From positions 4,848,501 to 4,912,500 of the forward strand of contig JAGTTD010000008.1 of assembly GCA_018398585.1 (NCBI GenBank): a stretch of 64,000 bases of DNA. Direction: 5' to 3'. The notes below the pieces were generated by a model, which was given only the letters and a program-made list of their open reading frames with translations, was not told where the DNA came from and ran no database searches. This DNA comes from Simmondsia chinensis (lineage: Eukaryota; Streptophyta; Magnoliopsida; Caryophyllales; Simmondsiaceae). The position numbers were made by a program, and so were the translations under genes. Of the stretch, positions 10,590 to 22,797 are shown piece after piece (position 1 is the first letter of the stretch; each line of letters starts with the position of its first letter).

Positions 10590-13240
10590 TCTCATCCATC
10601 TCAATTTAAATTCGTTTCAAGGGTGGGCGGCTTGGTTCACTTTAATTTAGGATTCGGGATCATTTTAGGTCCATCATAATATTGCTTGTCCAGAAATGGA
10701 TTAAACTTCAGCTCATATGAATCACGATATATAGGAAGGAAATAATATGGGTTCATGAATAATAAAGGATCATAATTTCTACTGTAGCATATGGCAAGAA
10801 CATGAGGATGCGGAGCACCATACAACTGAAGTTTTTGACATGAGCTAGTGTTTTCTTCAAGTTAATGATCTGTTATGTCCTCCTTTTCCTCTTGCCCTAT
10901 CACTTGCTATAGTGATGACATCATATACTTCAATGCAATGATACTGCGCCTTGACCTTATTGAACTCCAATATCTCATTGGTTTTTGGCAACAAGTTTTC
11001 TCTTCAGCAAGAAGCTCACCCGTAATTCCTCGCTGTCAAACAAACCACTTATGTGTCCGATAAAAGGTCAACTCTACAAATGTAGTGACAGGAAATCTAC
11101 GAACTCCCTTTAGCACATCATTCATTATTTCAATCATATTAGTAGTCATGAGCCCCTATAGCTTCCCTTGGTCATGGCAAAGAGCCCGCTTGTTCAGGCC
11201 AATTTCACTAAGATATCTGCGGACATCAATATTCAACTCGCCGATTCTATCGAATGTGGAGTTGAATTTCCTGGGTTGAGCCTGCCTTGCAGCATAGTGT
11301 GTCATATTTTTCAAAGTAGTATTTCAAAACCTTACATTCACATTAGATACAAGGTGTCTCGAACAAATCCTATGATAGGCATTTGGCTCACTCCAATATG
11401 TTCTACTCATTACATTTATTATTCCAGTGTGACGATCTGAAATCACATAGGCTTCTCTATCTTCTATTACATGCCTTTTCAAATACTTCATGAACCATGA
11501 CCAACTAGCATTACTCTCTCCTTTTATGAGAGCAAATGCTAAGGAAAACGCTCGATTATTGGCATCAGAAGCAACAGCAAGTAACAATGCTCGCTTATAC
11601 TTGCCATAAAGATGGGTACCATCGATTGATATGACAGGATGACAATACCAAAATCCTTACATGGTTGCCCCGAATGACCAAAAAGCTTTGTCGAAAAAGT
11701 GGACAGAAGGATCTGAAGTTCAGATACTTCTGAATACAGTTTTTATACTAGGATTTGATTTTTTAGTCGCTCTCAAAATTTGGGGAAGCTTTGCATATGA
11801 GCCCTCAAATGTGCCAAATACGTTGTCAGGTGCTCTTTATTTCGCTAACCAAGCCGTTATATATGTATTCTTTAATAAAAAATGATCGGAGATAACTTGA
11901 GCAGTAGAACTGGCAGAAATTGACACTTGTGTTCTAACAAGGTCCATTACATATGGGGCAACAAGGGATGAGCTTACCAAGAAATAGTTTTGGTCAAATA
12001 CATCACTGATACATGTGTGAGGACCTCTGTACTTTACAATTGTGAAGTAAGAAAATTGCAGATCTTTGACATAAGCCCTTAACTGTCATGGACAAGAACT
12101 TTTCTTACGTTTCAACACTAACTTTAGCACAATTGATTCAATTGTTTTATAAAATTACTTTTTCTTTACTGAATATAATTGCATAGCATCTATCAAATTT
12201 TTTTTGGTATGAAAAAGTTGTCCCACTGCAAATTCACCTGCAGGATCAAAGTGAATATCAAACTCATCAGGCTCGACATAGGGATTTTCATTGATATGAG
12301 CAAATTCAAGGACAGGAGCACAAGCACTAACAGGATCTTCATCTGTGTTGTCACGTGCAAACTCCCTTTCAGTTTCATCAATTTGCTCATCAAGGAGATC
12401 GTCATCCCCATTGTCTGGTTCAAGCTCCCTTTTGATTTCATCAATTCGCTCATTCTCTTCATCTTTGGTCGTATAGCCCTGATCACTATCATCATAGACC
12501 GTACTATCCAATACTCTGTCACCATCGTCACCTTTTCTGTATATTCTATCATAGAATTATATTGTGACATTGGGCATCCTTCATTAGGGATACTCAGCTT
12601 GCCCAGTATGGGTACTTGATACACCAACTCAACCAATTTCCAAATTACATGAGATTAAATTATTGGTAGGACATTCCAATAATAGATTTGGACGAACCGG
12701 AATACGATCTTGCCCAGTATGGCTGCTTGATGCACCAACTCGACCCATTCTGAAATTACACGGAATTGTGTTATTGGTAGGACATCTCAATAACGAAGTT
12801 GGATGAACTAGAATACCAGTATTGGTCACAAAATTTTGGGGCATACTTAGAGTAACCGCATACCCATGGTAACACATAGGATAATGCATCATATTCTTCC
12901 AGTAAGATTTGGGATTTAACAGACAACAACAAATTTGATATATATATATATATATATTGATATTGATATTCAGGTAGACGATTTATAGTATTGACATTTA
13001 GATTTTCTGGCTCAACTCCTATATAAAAATTTGTTATAGGCTGCTTTTGTAGCTTAATGTATGACCACATAATTTTTAACGAATTGTTATTGAGAAAATC
13101 AATCATTTGACGTCCTTGTACAGAACAAATACCCCATATTATTTTCAAATTAACAATATTTCGGTCAATATTACAGTACTCTATCAACATACTAATTAAT
13201 CCACTAAAATTGACATCTTTTCTAACAAATATCATACTGC
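10590..13240 (-). pseudogene. MULE transposase (MURA type), degenerate
   Basis: From the right, 13235-12771 is an N-terminal domain of the kind that opens MULE transposases. 12511-12155 is acidic and ends with FAVGQLFHTKKNLIDAMQLY, the MuDR N-terminal motif. The catalytic domain lies at 11587-11324 (LLAVASDANNRAFSLAF, GESNASWSWF, ISDRHTGI, then a His-Cys-His pattern). A SWIM-type C-terminal piece with HVLAICY is at about 10825-10637. Stops and at least two frame changes separate these, so no full transposase can be made. Order and spacing match full-length MULE transposases. Confidence 0.82.
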
Positions 13241-13769
13241 TATAACCTCCGATCTAATTGACATGCTTTCCATTTTTTTCTGCTTTTTCATCCCAATGAC
13301 AAACTATAGGATGCAAATAAGCAATATTTTGAAAAAAATAACAATATATAAACTTTAATTTATATAAAACAAATAATTTTTCAACAATATTCAAATAAAT
13401 AATACATAATCAACACAAATACTAACTAAAAAAAAGTAAAATAACCTAGAAAACTAAATGAATATCATTACAATATAACAATATGTATTTTTTTAACAAG
13501 AGAAAATGTTATTTCAAAAACAAAAGTTTAAAATTGCCGTAGTTATGAACTCTAGTGAAGAAATGCGGTGGTGGTCAAATAACTCCTACAATAGTAACCT
13601 GACAGGATCTCGGGCATGTGAACAAGAAGAGGGGTGGTGACAGATGACGTTACCGGTGACGACAAAGTGCTTAGGAGCGGCAGCGTCGACGATACCAGAG
13701 AGAGGCGCTGTGTGTGGCGAGGTTAAGGAAGGGGAAGGGTTTTTATATTTAAAACGAACTGCAAGGATG

Positions 13770-13965
13770 CGGTTTATACTTGTCAAAGCCGATTCTTCAA
13801 AAATCGGTTTACTGATAAACCGCGTCCTTGTGACGCGGTTTACTTGAAATAAAGCCTGGGTCCCACAACATGGTTTAACTTATTAAACTGCGTCCCTGTG
13901 ATGCGATTTATTTGAAATTTAACTGTGCCCTGTGATGCGGTTTATTTGAAATTTAACTGTGCAAA
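13770..13965 (+). repeat. Subterminal repeats of the MULE, right
   Basis: There are three or four units of the type aaaccgcgtcc..tgacgcggttta with tatttgaaatttaactgtg spacers. They are near-palindromes and echo the gtaaaccg motif at the left end. Such arrays may be transposase binding sites, which is an inference. Confidence 0.7.
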
Positions 13966-14094
13966 GACGCGATTCATAATCTTCTGTCTGCGCCATTGGC
14001 CCCGCACACGTGGACCGTATAAACATAATTATTCTTTCTTAAGCATTATTTTTTTATTTTTTTTATTTTTCAACATTATTTTCGGAACTGACTC
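13966..14094 (-). repeat. MULE terminal inverted repeat, right
   Basis: The reverse complement begins gagtcagttccgaaaataat and matches 7370-7495. It is followed directly by gcaatgtgt (14095-14103), the second copy of the TSD. Confidence 0.92.
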
Positions 14095-14103
14095 GCAATG
14101 TGT

Positions 14104-14276
14104 TTGACATCTCTACCCTTCCTGATATACTAAGTATATTGAAAAAGAATGATTTGCGCAATGTTCAAATGAACATAAACAACACCAATCTCTCTCCCCG
14201 TTTGTTATCAACAAAAAGCAATAACGGAGGGGATTTATACAATAAAGTTCAAAATGTAAAAGTAGATTTTACATAT
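14104..14276 (-). other. SIRE 3' non-coding segment between MULE and LARD
   Basis: About 170 bp of SIRE internal sequence, including ctctccccgtttgttatcaa, a relative of the phrase at about 7310-7335. It ends with catat (14272-14276), the TSD of the next element. Confidence 0.7.
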
Positions 14277-15375
14277 TGTTTTCGATGAATTTGGCCAGTG
14301 AGCTTATTTGTCGTATGAGAGTCCGATATAAGGTGGGGTTCATAAGGACAAGTTGGACTCAAGCTCTAGCTGTACGCCCAACTTGATATTTCTTTAACTG
14401 AGTGAGGTGAAGAGGTTTGAGCGTTCGTTGCTCTAGAGAGGGGGTTGTAATGGACGACGGGAGGATGAGGCATGCGAGAGGTCTACCTTAGACGAGGCTT
14501 GCCTTGGGAGAGAGAAAGTGGTCTTTCATGGGATGGGGGGTGAGGTGAGGATGAAAGGTCCCTCGAGTGTTACTGCTTGCCTCACTCCTTTCTCGTTCTT
14601 CTTGCATTTATAGATTCCTAGCTGCTTGCTTCTGGCCACCGTTTTCTATCTCACCATTCCCAGGTCGCCATTTTTAGGTCGGACTTTCTAGGTTGCCCAT
14701 TTCTAGCTCGGAGTTTCTAGGTCGCCACTTTCTAGCCTGTATCTTCTAGGTCGCCACTTTCTAGCTTGAACTTTCTGGGTCGCCATTTTCTAGGTCGGAC
14801 TTTCTAGGTCGCCACTTTCTAGCCCTAATTTTCTAGGTCGCCACTTTCTAGGTCGGACTTTCTAGGTCACCACTTTCTAGCCCATATTTTCTAGGTTGGA
14901 CTTTCTAGGTCGCCACTTGCTAGCCCGTATCTTCTAGGTTGCCACTTTTTAGTTAGGACTTTCTGGGCCGCCCTTTTCTAGCTCGCCGTTCTGGGGGTGT
15001 AAGTATTAACACCCTTGCATATAGAACTCTAGGTCGGTACTTAGCAGTCGATATTCACTATTCAGTACTCACTGTAATCGTAAAATGCATTACCGAGCAG
15101 GGGGCTATAATGGTAAAACCTATTACCGAGCAGGGGGTGGTAATAGCTAAGTTCCATTACCAAGGAGGGGCGGTAATAGCTAAGTCGGCGGTAATAGCTA
15201 AGTCCCAGCAGTTTCTGGGCTAGTATTATAGACATACTAGGGGTCGGTCAATGGAGGCCGGTCGACCATGGGTGGTTAACGTTGAACGGTCCATCCATAT
15301 ATATGCTGGGCTAGTACTATAGGCATATAGGATACCAGGCTAATATTTTAAAATACTAGGCTAGCATTATAAACA
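14277..15375 (-). repeat. LARD 3' LTR
   Basis: It is homologous to 21032-22161. Between about 14640 and 14990 it holds a short tandem array built on tttctaggtcgccac and ctagcccgtatc. Between about 15100 and 15200 it holds repeats of ccattaccgagcagggggcggtaa type. It ends gcattataaaca. Confidence 0.9.
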
Positions 15376-15398
15376 TATAGTCCCCCCACTCCATGGGC
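15376..15398 (-). other. LARD polypurine tract
   Basis: On the minus strand it reads ggagtggggggactata, ending at the LTR start. It sets the element's orientation. Confidence 0.7.
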
Positions 15399-16313
15399 AA
15401 ACTTTGATCATTCCAATTTTGGTCATGGAGTGGATTACGCATTAGTGCTTAGCTGTGACTTGCTAGAGCATAATATTTGCCCACGTGATGAGGGTTTCCA
15501 TTATTATGCCTTGGCTCTTTGTAATTGCCACTCATGTGTATTCTAAACCTTAATTGAAGAAAATAGGATGCATATCAATGAATTTGACTTTAATAGGATG
15601 CTTAAATCATTGCGACTTGTAGCTGGGCGCATGACCCACTCGTATTTCTAAACCTTAATCAAAAAAAAAAAAAAAAAAATTGTCCTGCTAGCTCAAATCT
15701 CATAAACCAAAATTTTTAACGCATTGTTCACTTTAACAAGGCATTTAGTCCATTAGGGATCTGAATAGAATGCTTTATCTTTTTGTTCGTTTGAATGGAG
15801 TAGTTTTTATTTGAGTAGGAATATTTAAGGGAATTTGGCCTTCTGGGGATTCTTGAACTTTAGAGCATTTACAACATTTTGTTCCTTTATTCTTACAAGT
15901 GCTTGCAATGTTTTTAAGTTTTAAGTGATATGCATATGAGGATATCGCAATCGTGACTAGCCACTAGTTATGTGGGCACTTAGTTTGTAATATCCATGAA
16001 GTGGTGAGTATGATGCATTTCGATATTTGGTCGGAGCTCTAGGCGGGTGACTTAATATACTCATTTAATATATAAGCAATATGTGTAACACATCCAGATA
16101 GGGTTAGAGTGTTAAGTATTTCGTGCTTGCTTTCCCACCAAAGTGATCCATGTGCTACGTACTTGAATGAGATCAATACGGCGATTATACCCCGATATTC
16201 TAGGATCTGGGATGATGGGTATATCACACTAGTTTGGCAAGGATATTGCTGCGTATGTCATGAAGGTTAGCGTATCTTCTAAACTTGCAGATCCTACATA
16301 ATAAACTGTACAT

Positions 16314-16318
<5 letters not shown>

Positions 16319-16349
<31 letters not shown>
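16319..16349. repeat. (AT)n microsatellite in the LARD
   Basis: About 31 bp of alternating AT inside the coding-free interior. Confidence 0.9.
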
Positions 16350-16351
<2 letters not shown>

Positions 16352-16422
16352 GAATGAAAAGTAGATATTGGTGCTTAATGTACTATCTTTAGATAACCCT
16401 CAAGCCAGTCATGGTGTCATAT

Positions 16423-16712
16423 AGTGATAAACATTGTACCTGTTGTGGGTGATTGCACCAAGGTAGACCATGGTGATAAGTTTTGCACTCATTGTGGGTA
16501 ATTGCACCAGGGCGAACTATGGTGATAAGTATTGCACCCCTTGCGGGTGATTGCACAAGAGCGGACCATGGTGATAAATATTGCCCACGTTGTGGGTACT
16601 TGCACTAGGGCAAACCATGGTGATAAGTATTGCACCTGTTGCAAGTAATTACATCAGGGCGGACCATACTCATTGCGGGTGATCGTACCAGGGCAGACCA
16701 TGGCGATAGGTA
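16423..16712 (+). repeat. Tandem repeat of about 49-59 bp in the LARD
   Basis: About six imperfect units share ccatggtgataagtattgca, gttgtgggtgattgca and ccagggcgga. The array is non-coding. Confidence 0.85.
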
Positions 16713-18009
16713 CGTTTGTGGATAACCGTTAGGTGTTACGTGCAAAATTACCCAGATAAAATCAGGTACACTAAGGTAGTAAATTAAACCAAATAGGTTA
16801 GCATAACATACTTGTCTGATAATGGGCACATCGGGAATAAATGTCAAAATAAAGACAATGTTGCTGGAAATTACACATTTCTAAGGCCATTACCTTTTAA
16901 GTAGCAAACTTTTGGTATATCATCCTTATAGGACGTTAACGGTTGACGTTCATTTGTTCTAGACATTTGTTTACAAACCTATGAGCTTGGCATGGCTTAT
17001 GTTAGGTGGCTATGAACCCTTGCTAATACTGAGATAGCATTTATCGATGATGCATGACTTACCAAAGATGAGTTTTTGATTGCCTATGGTGGGTCGCCTA
17101 TGTTGGCATTGAATATAAAAAGCTCTATAAGGTGAATTCATAGGGTATTAATGACGAAAGACCTATAAGTACGCCGCTGATATAGTATGCACCTCCTTTG
17201 GTACATATCAATCTTGTTATTATAGCCCTAAGATTGCTTTCCCATGTTGACGGCAATCATTGTTAAATTGACTAGGCGGTGAGAGAAGTTTTAGATTACT
17301 TGTAAGAAAGTCCAAGACAAACTTGAAATAGACTATCGTGGGTGTTGGACTATTTTCTTCTTATTGTTATTTAGATTGTCACCCTCTGAAGGGGTTTTTA
17401 CTATTGAGTTGTCGTGATTGTCAAGAAGTAGTTTCTGTGGTTCGGAAGACCGATTACGTGCCACTATAGAATGTATGTGATTATGAAGATGGCGCTAAGA
17501 AGATGAAGATGATATCTTGTACTGTTCTTACTAAGTTATTGACTAATTATAGTACTAGATAACTTAGTGGCAGGTCGGTTGGAGTGTGCATTGCTCAAGT
17601 GTAATAACAAAAGCCGTTCATTTTGGATTCTTCTATTAGAAATATTTTGTCAAGTTGTAATAAGCAACCAAGTTTGACAATTATAGTTTGATTTCTTTCG
17701 GGAAGTGAAGTCTTCAGGATAAGCCATAATGTTGTATAAAAACGGCATCATTGTGGACGAAATTCATTAACTTTTAAAGGGATTACTTCTTGTGGATGGG
17801 TAGTTCTTGACTTGTAATTTGCTTTGACTTGCTCTACGTCATGCGAGAAGAATGTATTTTCCACCATCGTTGATTATAAACCATCTTGATTTTGGAGTGG
17901 TTTAGCCTTTGTGATGGAGGTAATGTCTAGTTTGTGATCTGTAGGTGAAGTCCCATAATTGTGAAAAATGAATTGCGCCGTCAAGACAAAGAAGTCCAAG
18001 TTGTGAATC

Positions 18010-18430
18010 GAGATGAAGTCCTTGAATCCTCGATTTGAGCCACCACTAGGGAAATGGCTGAGGTGAAGTTCCCCAGTCCTAAATTTACGCCACCACTAGG
18101 GAATGACTGAGGCGAAGTCCTCTAGTCCTAGATTTGCATCACCACTAGAGAAATGACTGTGGTGAAATCCCCCAGTCCTAGATATTCACCATCACTAGAC
18201 TGAGGCGAAGTCCCTCAATACTAGATTTACGCCACCACTATGGAAATGAGTGAGGCGAAGTCCCCCAATCCTAAAAAGATTTATACACCGTTATGGAGAT
18301 GATTGAGAGGAAGTCCCCCAGTCCTAGATTTGCACACCGTTATGGAGATGACTGAGGCGAAGTCCCCCAGTCGTAGATTTCCACCGCAGCTATGGAAATG
18401 ACTGAGGCGAAGTCCCTCAGTTTTGAAGAG
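18010..18430 (+). repeat. Tandem repeat of about 55 bp in the LARD
   Basis: About seven or eight units share gaagtcccccagtcctagat, gccaccactaggg and aaatgactgaggc. Variants have the phrase acaccgttatggagatga. No protein is recognised in any frame. Confidence 0.87.
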
Positions 18431-19559
18431 ATTTATACACCTCCATAGAAAGGAGGTCAAGGACAAGGACAAAATCTCTCGACCCTCACCATTTATAAGA
18501 TGCTTTTGTTTTGAATTTATCACAGAATCAGTATCTCCCAAAGGTACTTAACCTCTAGCAATGTCTGATTTTGAGAGATGGTGATATTGAACAACGTACC
18601 AAGTAGCTCCAATATTGTGAAATTCCATCTTTTTGATTAAATGACACTTACTAGTGCTTTCTAGGAGAATACGAGCATGTTTGCACGTGGCAGGTAGCTT
18701 ACCCTTTATGGGTGATAATGGTGTCTTGTATTCCCATTTGATAAAGTGCATGCTTCGGGATTTTTTTGTGGGTGAATAAAATATGTAGATCAGAAATTCA
18801 TGGAGTAATTGGATTAGTAAAGGATGAAAAGAGACAATAGACGTGTTTTGTGGTTTCTAAAGGAGTTATGAGGTCTCTTGCATGCATAAGCAAGGTCCTT
18901 AGAGTGAATCATGTAACTTTGACATCTTGCTATAAGTGCTTTGACTGCTTCTAAATTCAGCGCTTATATTTATCACTTTGATTTGCACTTCTGTTTCGGT
19001 ATTGGATGGTGTTTGTTGTGTATTCTTGAATCCTGAGAAATATGGTTGATGGCTTCGCTCCTTTAACACCCCTAATTTAGAAGTGTTGCACTTAATCGAT
19101 GACTTGACAATTTGTGGGTACAAATCAAGCGAAGTATGGTTTCTTATATAAAAGATATATTATAGTGAATTTGGTCACTCGATATAGTGGTCGTCAAGCA
19201 TAGACAAGATTTCCTACTTGCTAGTCAGTTAACGAATATAATTTGTCCACCTATCATGGTTGGCATAGTTTAGGATTGTGACAAGAATTGATTCAAGTGG
19301 GGTCGAATTAAGCGGATATAGTAATAAGAACTAGTTTAAACAAAGTTGAATTAAATGGATATTGTGATGGGAAGTGGTTGAAGCAAACTGATATTATAGA
19401 AAGAATTAGTTCATCCCCTTGCAAGGCTCTAAGGTGTGCCACGATTCATGACAAGTTGTAGAGCATGGCGAGCTAGGTGGTGATAGGTGTGTATTGATGG
19501 TGATGAAGAGAAGGAAATGACGGTCAACGCCTAAATGATTGGTCAACAACGTAAATTGA

Positions 19560-19800
19560 TGAACAGAGCAAGGTGGCGGTCAACACCAAAGGATTGGTCA
19601 ACGCATTATAGCCGATCAAATGAAATTCTCTTTGTGCCTAAAACGGCAGTCAAAGCCAAAGTTTTGGTCAAAGCATTATAAAGCCAAAAGTTTGGTCAAT
19701 GCATTATAGCTGGTCAAAGACCAAGGTTTGGTCAATGCATAGTGGCCGGTCAATGCCAAACGTTTGATCAACGCATTATGACCAACCAAAAGAAACTCTG
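19560..19800 (+). repeat. ggtcaacgcattatag repeats in the LARD
   Basis: At least six irregular copies of a short motif of the type ggtcaatgcattatagccgg and caaagccaaaggtttggtca are present. Confidence 0.75.
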
Positions 19801-19809
19801 CGTTGTACC

Positions 19810-20790
19810 GAAAACAACAGTCATAGCTTTCATTCATGAAGAGTTACATATCAAAATTTTATATCAAAATAAAATTATTGAAGAGTTGTACACAACCATA
19901 TAAAGCTCTTGAACTTTCCATGCAAGAAAACACATGAAAACCGATCTGGTGTGCTCGACGCAGGTAAGGTACATAACCTACATTACAATTTAAAATGGGC
20001 GTAACTTTGAATTGGTAAAGCATTACGAACCAAATTTTAATCAAAACAAATATTTTGAGGAGTTCTAGGTACTCATATAACGTTTTTGAACTTTCGAAGC
20101 AAGAAAACACTAGAAAACCTATCTGGTGCGCTAGACGCGGATAAGGTATATAACCTACCTTACAATTTAAAACAGGCGTAACTTTCAATCAGTGAAGCAT
20201 TAAGGGCCAAATTTTATATAAAAATGAAGCTCTTGAGGAGTTCTAGGTACTCATATAAGATTTTTGAACGTTTGATGAAAGAAAATACCTAAAAAATAAT
20301 TTGGGTAAGCTAGATGCATATAAGGCATACAACTTACCTTGTAGTTTAAAATGGACATAACTTTCAATTCGTGAAGAGTTACAGATCGAATTTTATATCG
20401 CAACGAAGATCTTGAAGATATCTATGCACCCTATAAATTTTTAGAACTTTTGATGAAATAAAGTACCCGAAAAGTTTTTTGGGCTGGCTAGACGCATATA
20501 AGCATACAATTGACCTAGCAACTCAAAACTGACATAACATTCAATCCGTGAAGAGTTACAGATTGAATTTTATATCATGAAGAAGCTCTTGAAGAGGTAC
20601 CCCTGTAATGATTTCAAATATTTGATGAAATAAAGTACCTGAACAAGGATTTGGGCGAGCTAAATGCGGGTAAGGCGTATAACGTACCTTACAACTTAAA
20701 ACAAACATATCTTTCAATCCATGAAGAGTTATGGATCAAATTTTATATCAAAATGAAGAACTTGAAGAGATCTAGGTGCTTATCATGATT
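19810..20790 (-). repeat. Tandem repeat of about 177 bp in the LARD, frame-preserving
   Basis: Five or so units share ttatatcaaaatgaag, tctaggtactcatataa, gctagacgcggataaggta and taacctaccttacaa. Between the two leftmost units the period is 177 bp, 59 codons. Minus-strand 20188-19859 stays open across both and yields a protein-like repeat (LNCKVGYIPYPRLAHQIGF, then LNCNVGYVPYLRRAHQIGF). The later units are closed by stops. No domain is recognised; it may be chance or a relic. Confidence 0.8.
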
Positions 20791-21004
20791 TTTCAGATTT
20801 TTTTACCCCCTAAAAAAAATGAAAAAGGGGCGTAATTAGTGCAGCTACACTTAAATTTGTTCAATCAAAATTCCTTTATGAATTTTTCTTTAGGTGGGCC
20901 TTCATAGAGAGCACCAAGGAACCCGAAAAATACTGAAAAATACCTTGCTTGACCCTTAAAATTCTTGAACCTTACAAGAAACATCAAGCAAGGCGTGAGC
21001 TTGT

Positions 21005-21031
21005 GATCCTTCCCACAGACAGAGCCAGTTA
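21005..21031 (-). other. LARD primer binding site
   Basis: On the minus strand, tggctctgtctgtgggaagg begins 3-4 bases inside the 5' LTR. It resembles the tggcgccgtctgtggga site of Tat/RIRE2-type gypsy elements. That comparison is from memory and suggests a Tat-lineage partner. Confidence 0.6.
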
Positions 21032-22161
21032 TGTTTTTGACGAATTTGGCTAGTGAGCTTATTCGTCATATAAGAGTCCGGTATGAGATGGGGTTCATAA
21101 GGATGAGCTGACTCAAGCTCTAGCTGCACGCCCGAGTTGATATTTCTTTGCCTGAGTGAGATGGAGAGGGTTGAGTGCCTGTTACTCTGGAGAGGGGGTC
21201 GTAATGGACGACGGGAGGACGAGGCATGCAAGAGGCCTACCTTAGATGAGGCTTGCCTGATGGGGGGTGAGGTGAGGATGAAAGGTCCCTCAGATGTTAC
21301 CGCTTGCCCCACTCCTTTCTCATTCTTCTAGTATTTATAGATTCCTAGTTGCTTGCTTCTGGTTGCCGTTTTCTAGCTTGCCATTCCTAGGTCGCCATTT
21401 CTAGGTCAGACTTCCTAGGTCGCCCATTTCTAGCTCGGACTTTCTAGGTCACCACTTTCTAGCCCGTATCTTCTAGGTTGCCACTTTCTAGCTCGGACTT
21501 TCTGGGTTGCCACTTTCTAGTCGGACTTTCTAGGTCACTTCTAGCCTGCATCTTCTAGGTCACCACTTTTTGAGCAGGACTTTCTAGGTCGCCACTTTCC
21601 AGCCCGTTTTTCTAGGCCGCCACTTTCTAGCTCGGACTTTCTGGGCCGCCCATTTCTAGCTCGTCATTCTGGGGGTTGGTAACTATTAACACCCCTGCAT
21701 ATAGAATTCTTGGTTGATACTCACAAGTTGGTATTCACTGTTTGGTACTCATTGTAATTGTAAAGCCCATTACCGAGCAGGGGGCTGTAATGGTAAAACC
21801 TATTACAGAGCAGGGGGCGGTAATAGCTAAGTCCCATTACCGAGCAGGGGGCGGTAATAGCTAAGTCCCATTACCAAGCAGGGGCGGTAATAGTTAAGTC
21901 CCATTACCAAGTAGGGGGCAGCAATAGCTAAGTCTCGGCCGTGTCTGGGCTAGTAAATATCGGGCTGGTATTATAGACATACCGGGAGCTAGTCAATGGA
22001 GGCCAGTTAACCATTGGTGGTCAACTTTGAACGGTTCACACCGGGATTTTGGTAACTTTTTTCAGGCTACGGGTATCTGGGTGAGTAAGTAATGGGCTAG
22101 TACTATAAGCATATAGGATATCAAGATAATATTTTAAAATACCGAGCTAGCATTATAAACA
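21032..22161 (-). repeat. LARD 5' LTR
   Basis: It is the partner of 14277-15375, with the same internal ctaggtcgccac array (about 21390-21660) and extra copies of the accgagcagggggcggtaat unit (about 21770-21920), so repeat-number change accounts for part of the length difference. Confidence 0.9.
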
Positions 22162-22166
22162 CATAT

Positions 22167-22797
22167 GTAGCTCAATATGTTGAGGATAATTTCACCTATT
22201 TTTTTTAACATAATGTTTCACCCTTTTTTTTATTTTTTTTTTTAAACTAACATTTTCATAAGCCTCAATAAGGTGAATATGAACAATTTTTCACAAAGTA
22301 AGAATTTTAAATTTGCTTGAAGTTTTGCAATTGTCATAATACATTTACAACTTTGACCAAGATTATGAAAAAGAATGTCATAGAATATTTAAGTTAAAAA
22401 ACATTGGAGAAATTTTGTTCAAAATAGAGATCGAAGGTAACTCAATTTTAGTATTTCCTTTAAAAATGGTTTCCAAGTATTAACATCCATTGGATTGGAT
22501 AAGAATACTTGGACAATTGTGTGCCATCATATTAAATTTTTGAGAGTCATTTTCAATATAACAATGCATATGAAATTAACGCACACAAGTAATAATATTT
22601 CACCATGTTAATCCTTCCTTTAGCGTCACCAAATAGTTCGACATAGAAGCCTAGTGAAAATGTCCAATTAATGATCGTTTGTGGGGCCGAATTTTATAAT
22701 GACATCTTCTTTAAGCACATGATCACTAATGATATGATATCTACCTCTATATGATTGTTTCTAAAATGTTGAGCCAGAGTTTTGGTTAAGCATATTG
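22167..22797 (-). pseudogene. SIRE RNase H end and 3' region
   Basis: Minus-strand 22796-22640 gives ICLTKTLAQHFRNNHIEV, the copia RNase H segment usually read as a CDNTSAI..TKNP..H..TKHIEI motif. Stops follow. The preceding part of this domain resumes at about 24020 beyond an inserted block. The rest is AT-rich non-coding element sequence. Confidence 0.75.

Larger units (their letters stand above)
7370..14094 (-). mobile_element. Mutator-like element carrying transposase and plant mobile domain genes
   Basis: The element is 6,725 bp with terminal inverted repeats of about 125 bp and a perfect 9-bp TSD. Both genes read on the minus strand: a MURA-type transposase (about 10590-13240) and, downstream, a plant mobile domain gene (about 8230-10420). 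Repeats built on gtaaaccg lie inside each terminal repeat. It sits in the 3' non-coding region of the SIRE-like element and interrupts none of its genes. Both genes are damaged, so it is probably no longer autonomous, but the ends look intact. Confidence 0.92.
14277..22161 (-). mobile_element. LARD: 7.9 kb LTR element without coding capacity
   Basis: Two direct LTRs (14277-15375 and 21032-22161) start tgttttt and end aaaca. They are flanked by a perfect 5-bp TSD, catat (14272-14276 and 22162-22166). On the minus strand a purine-rich ggagtggggggacta abuts the LTR at 15376, and a primer site abuts the LTR at 21031, so the element reads on the minus strand. The internal 5.66 kb has no recognisable gag or pol and no open frame longer than about 110 codons. 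It contains four tandem-repeat families. This fits a large retrotransposon derivative mobilised by another element. Confidence 0.9.

Noticed and set aside
12179..12636. Overlapping frames on both strands in the MULE
   Set aside because: Only 12511-12155 on the minus strand carries the MuDR-like motif; the others are shadows.
16423..18430. CRISPR-like array of repeats
   Set aside because: Units are contiguous imperfect tandems without unique spacers, inside a plant LTR element.
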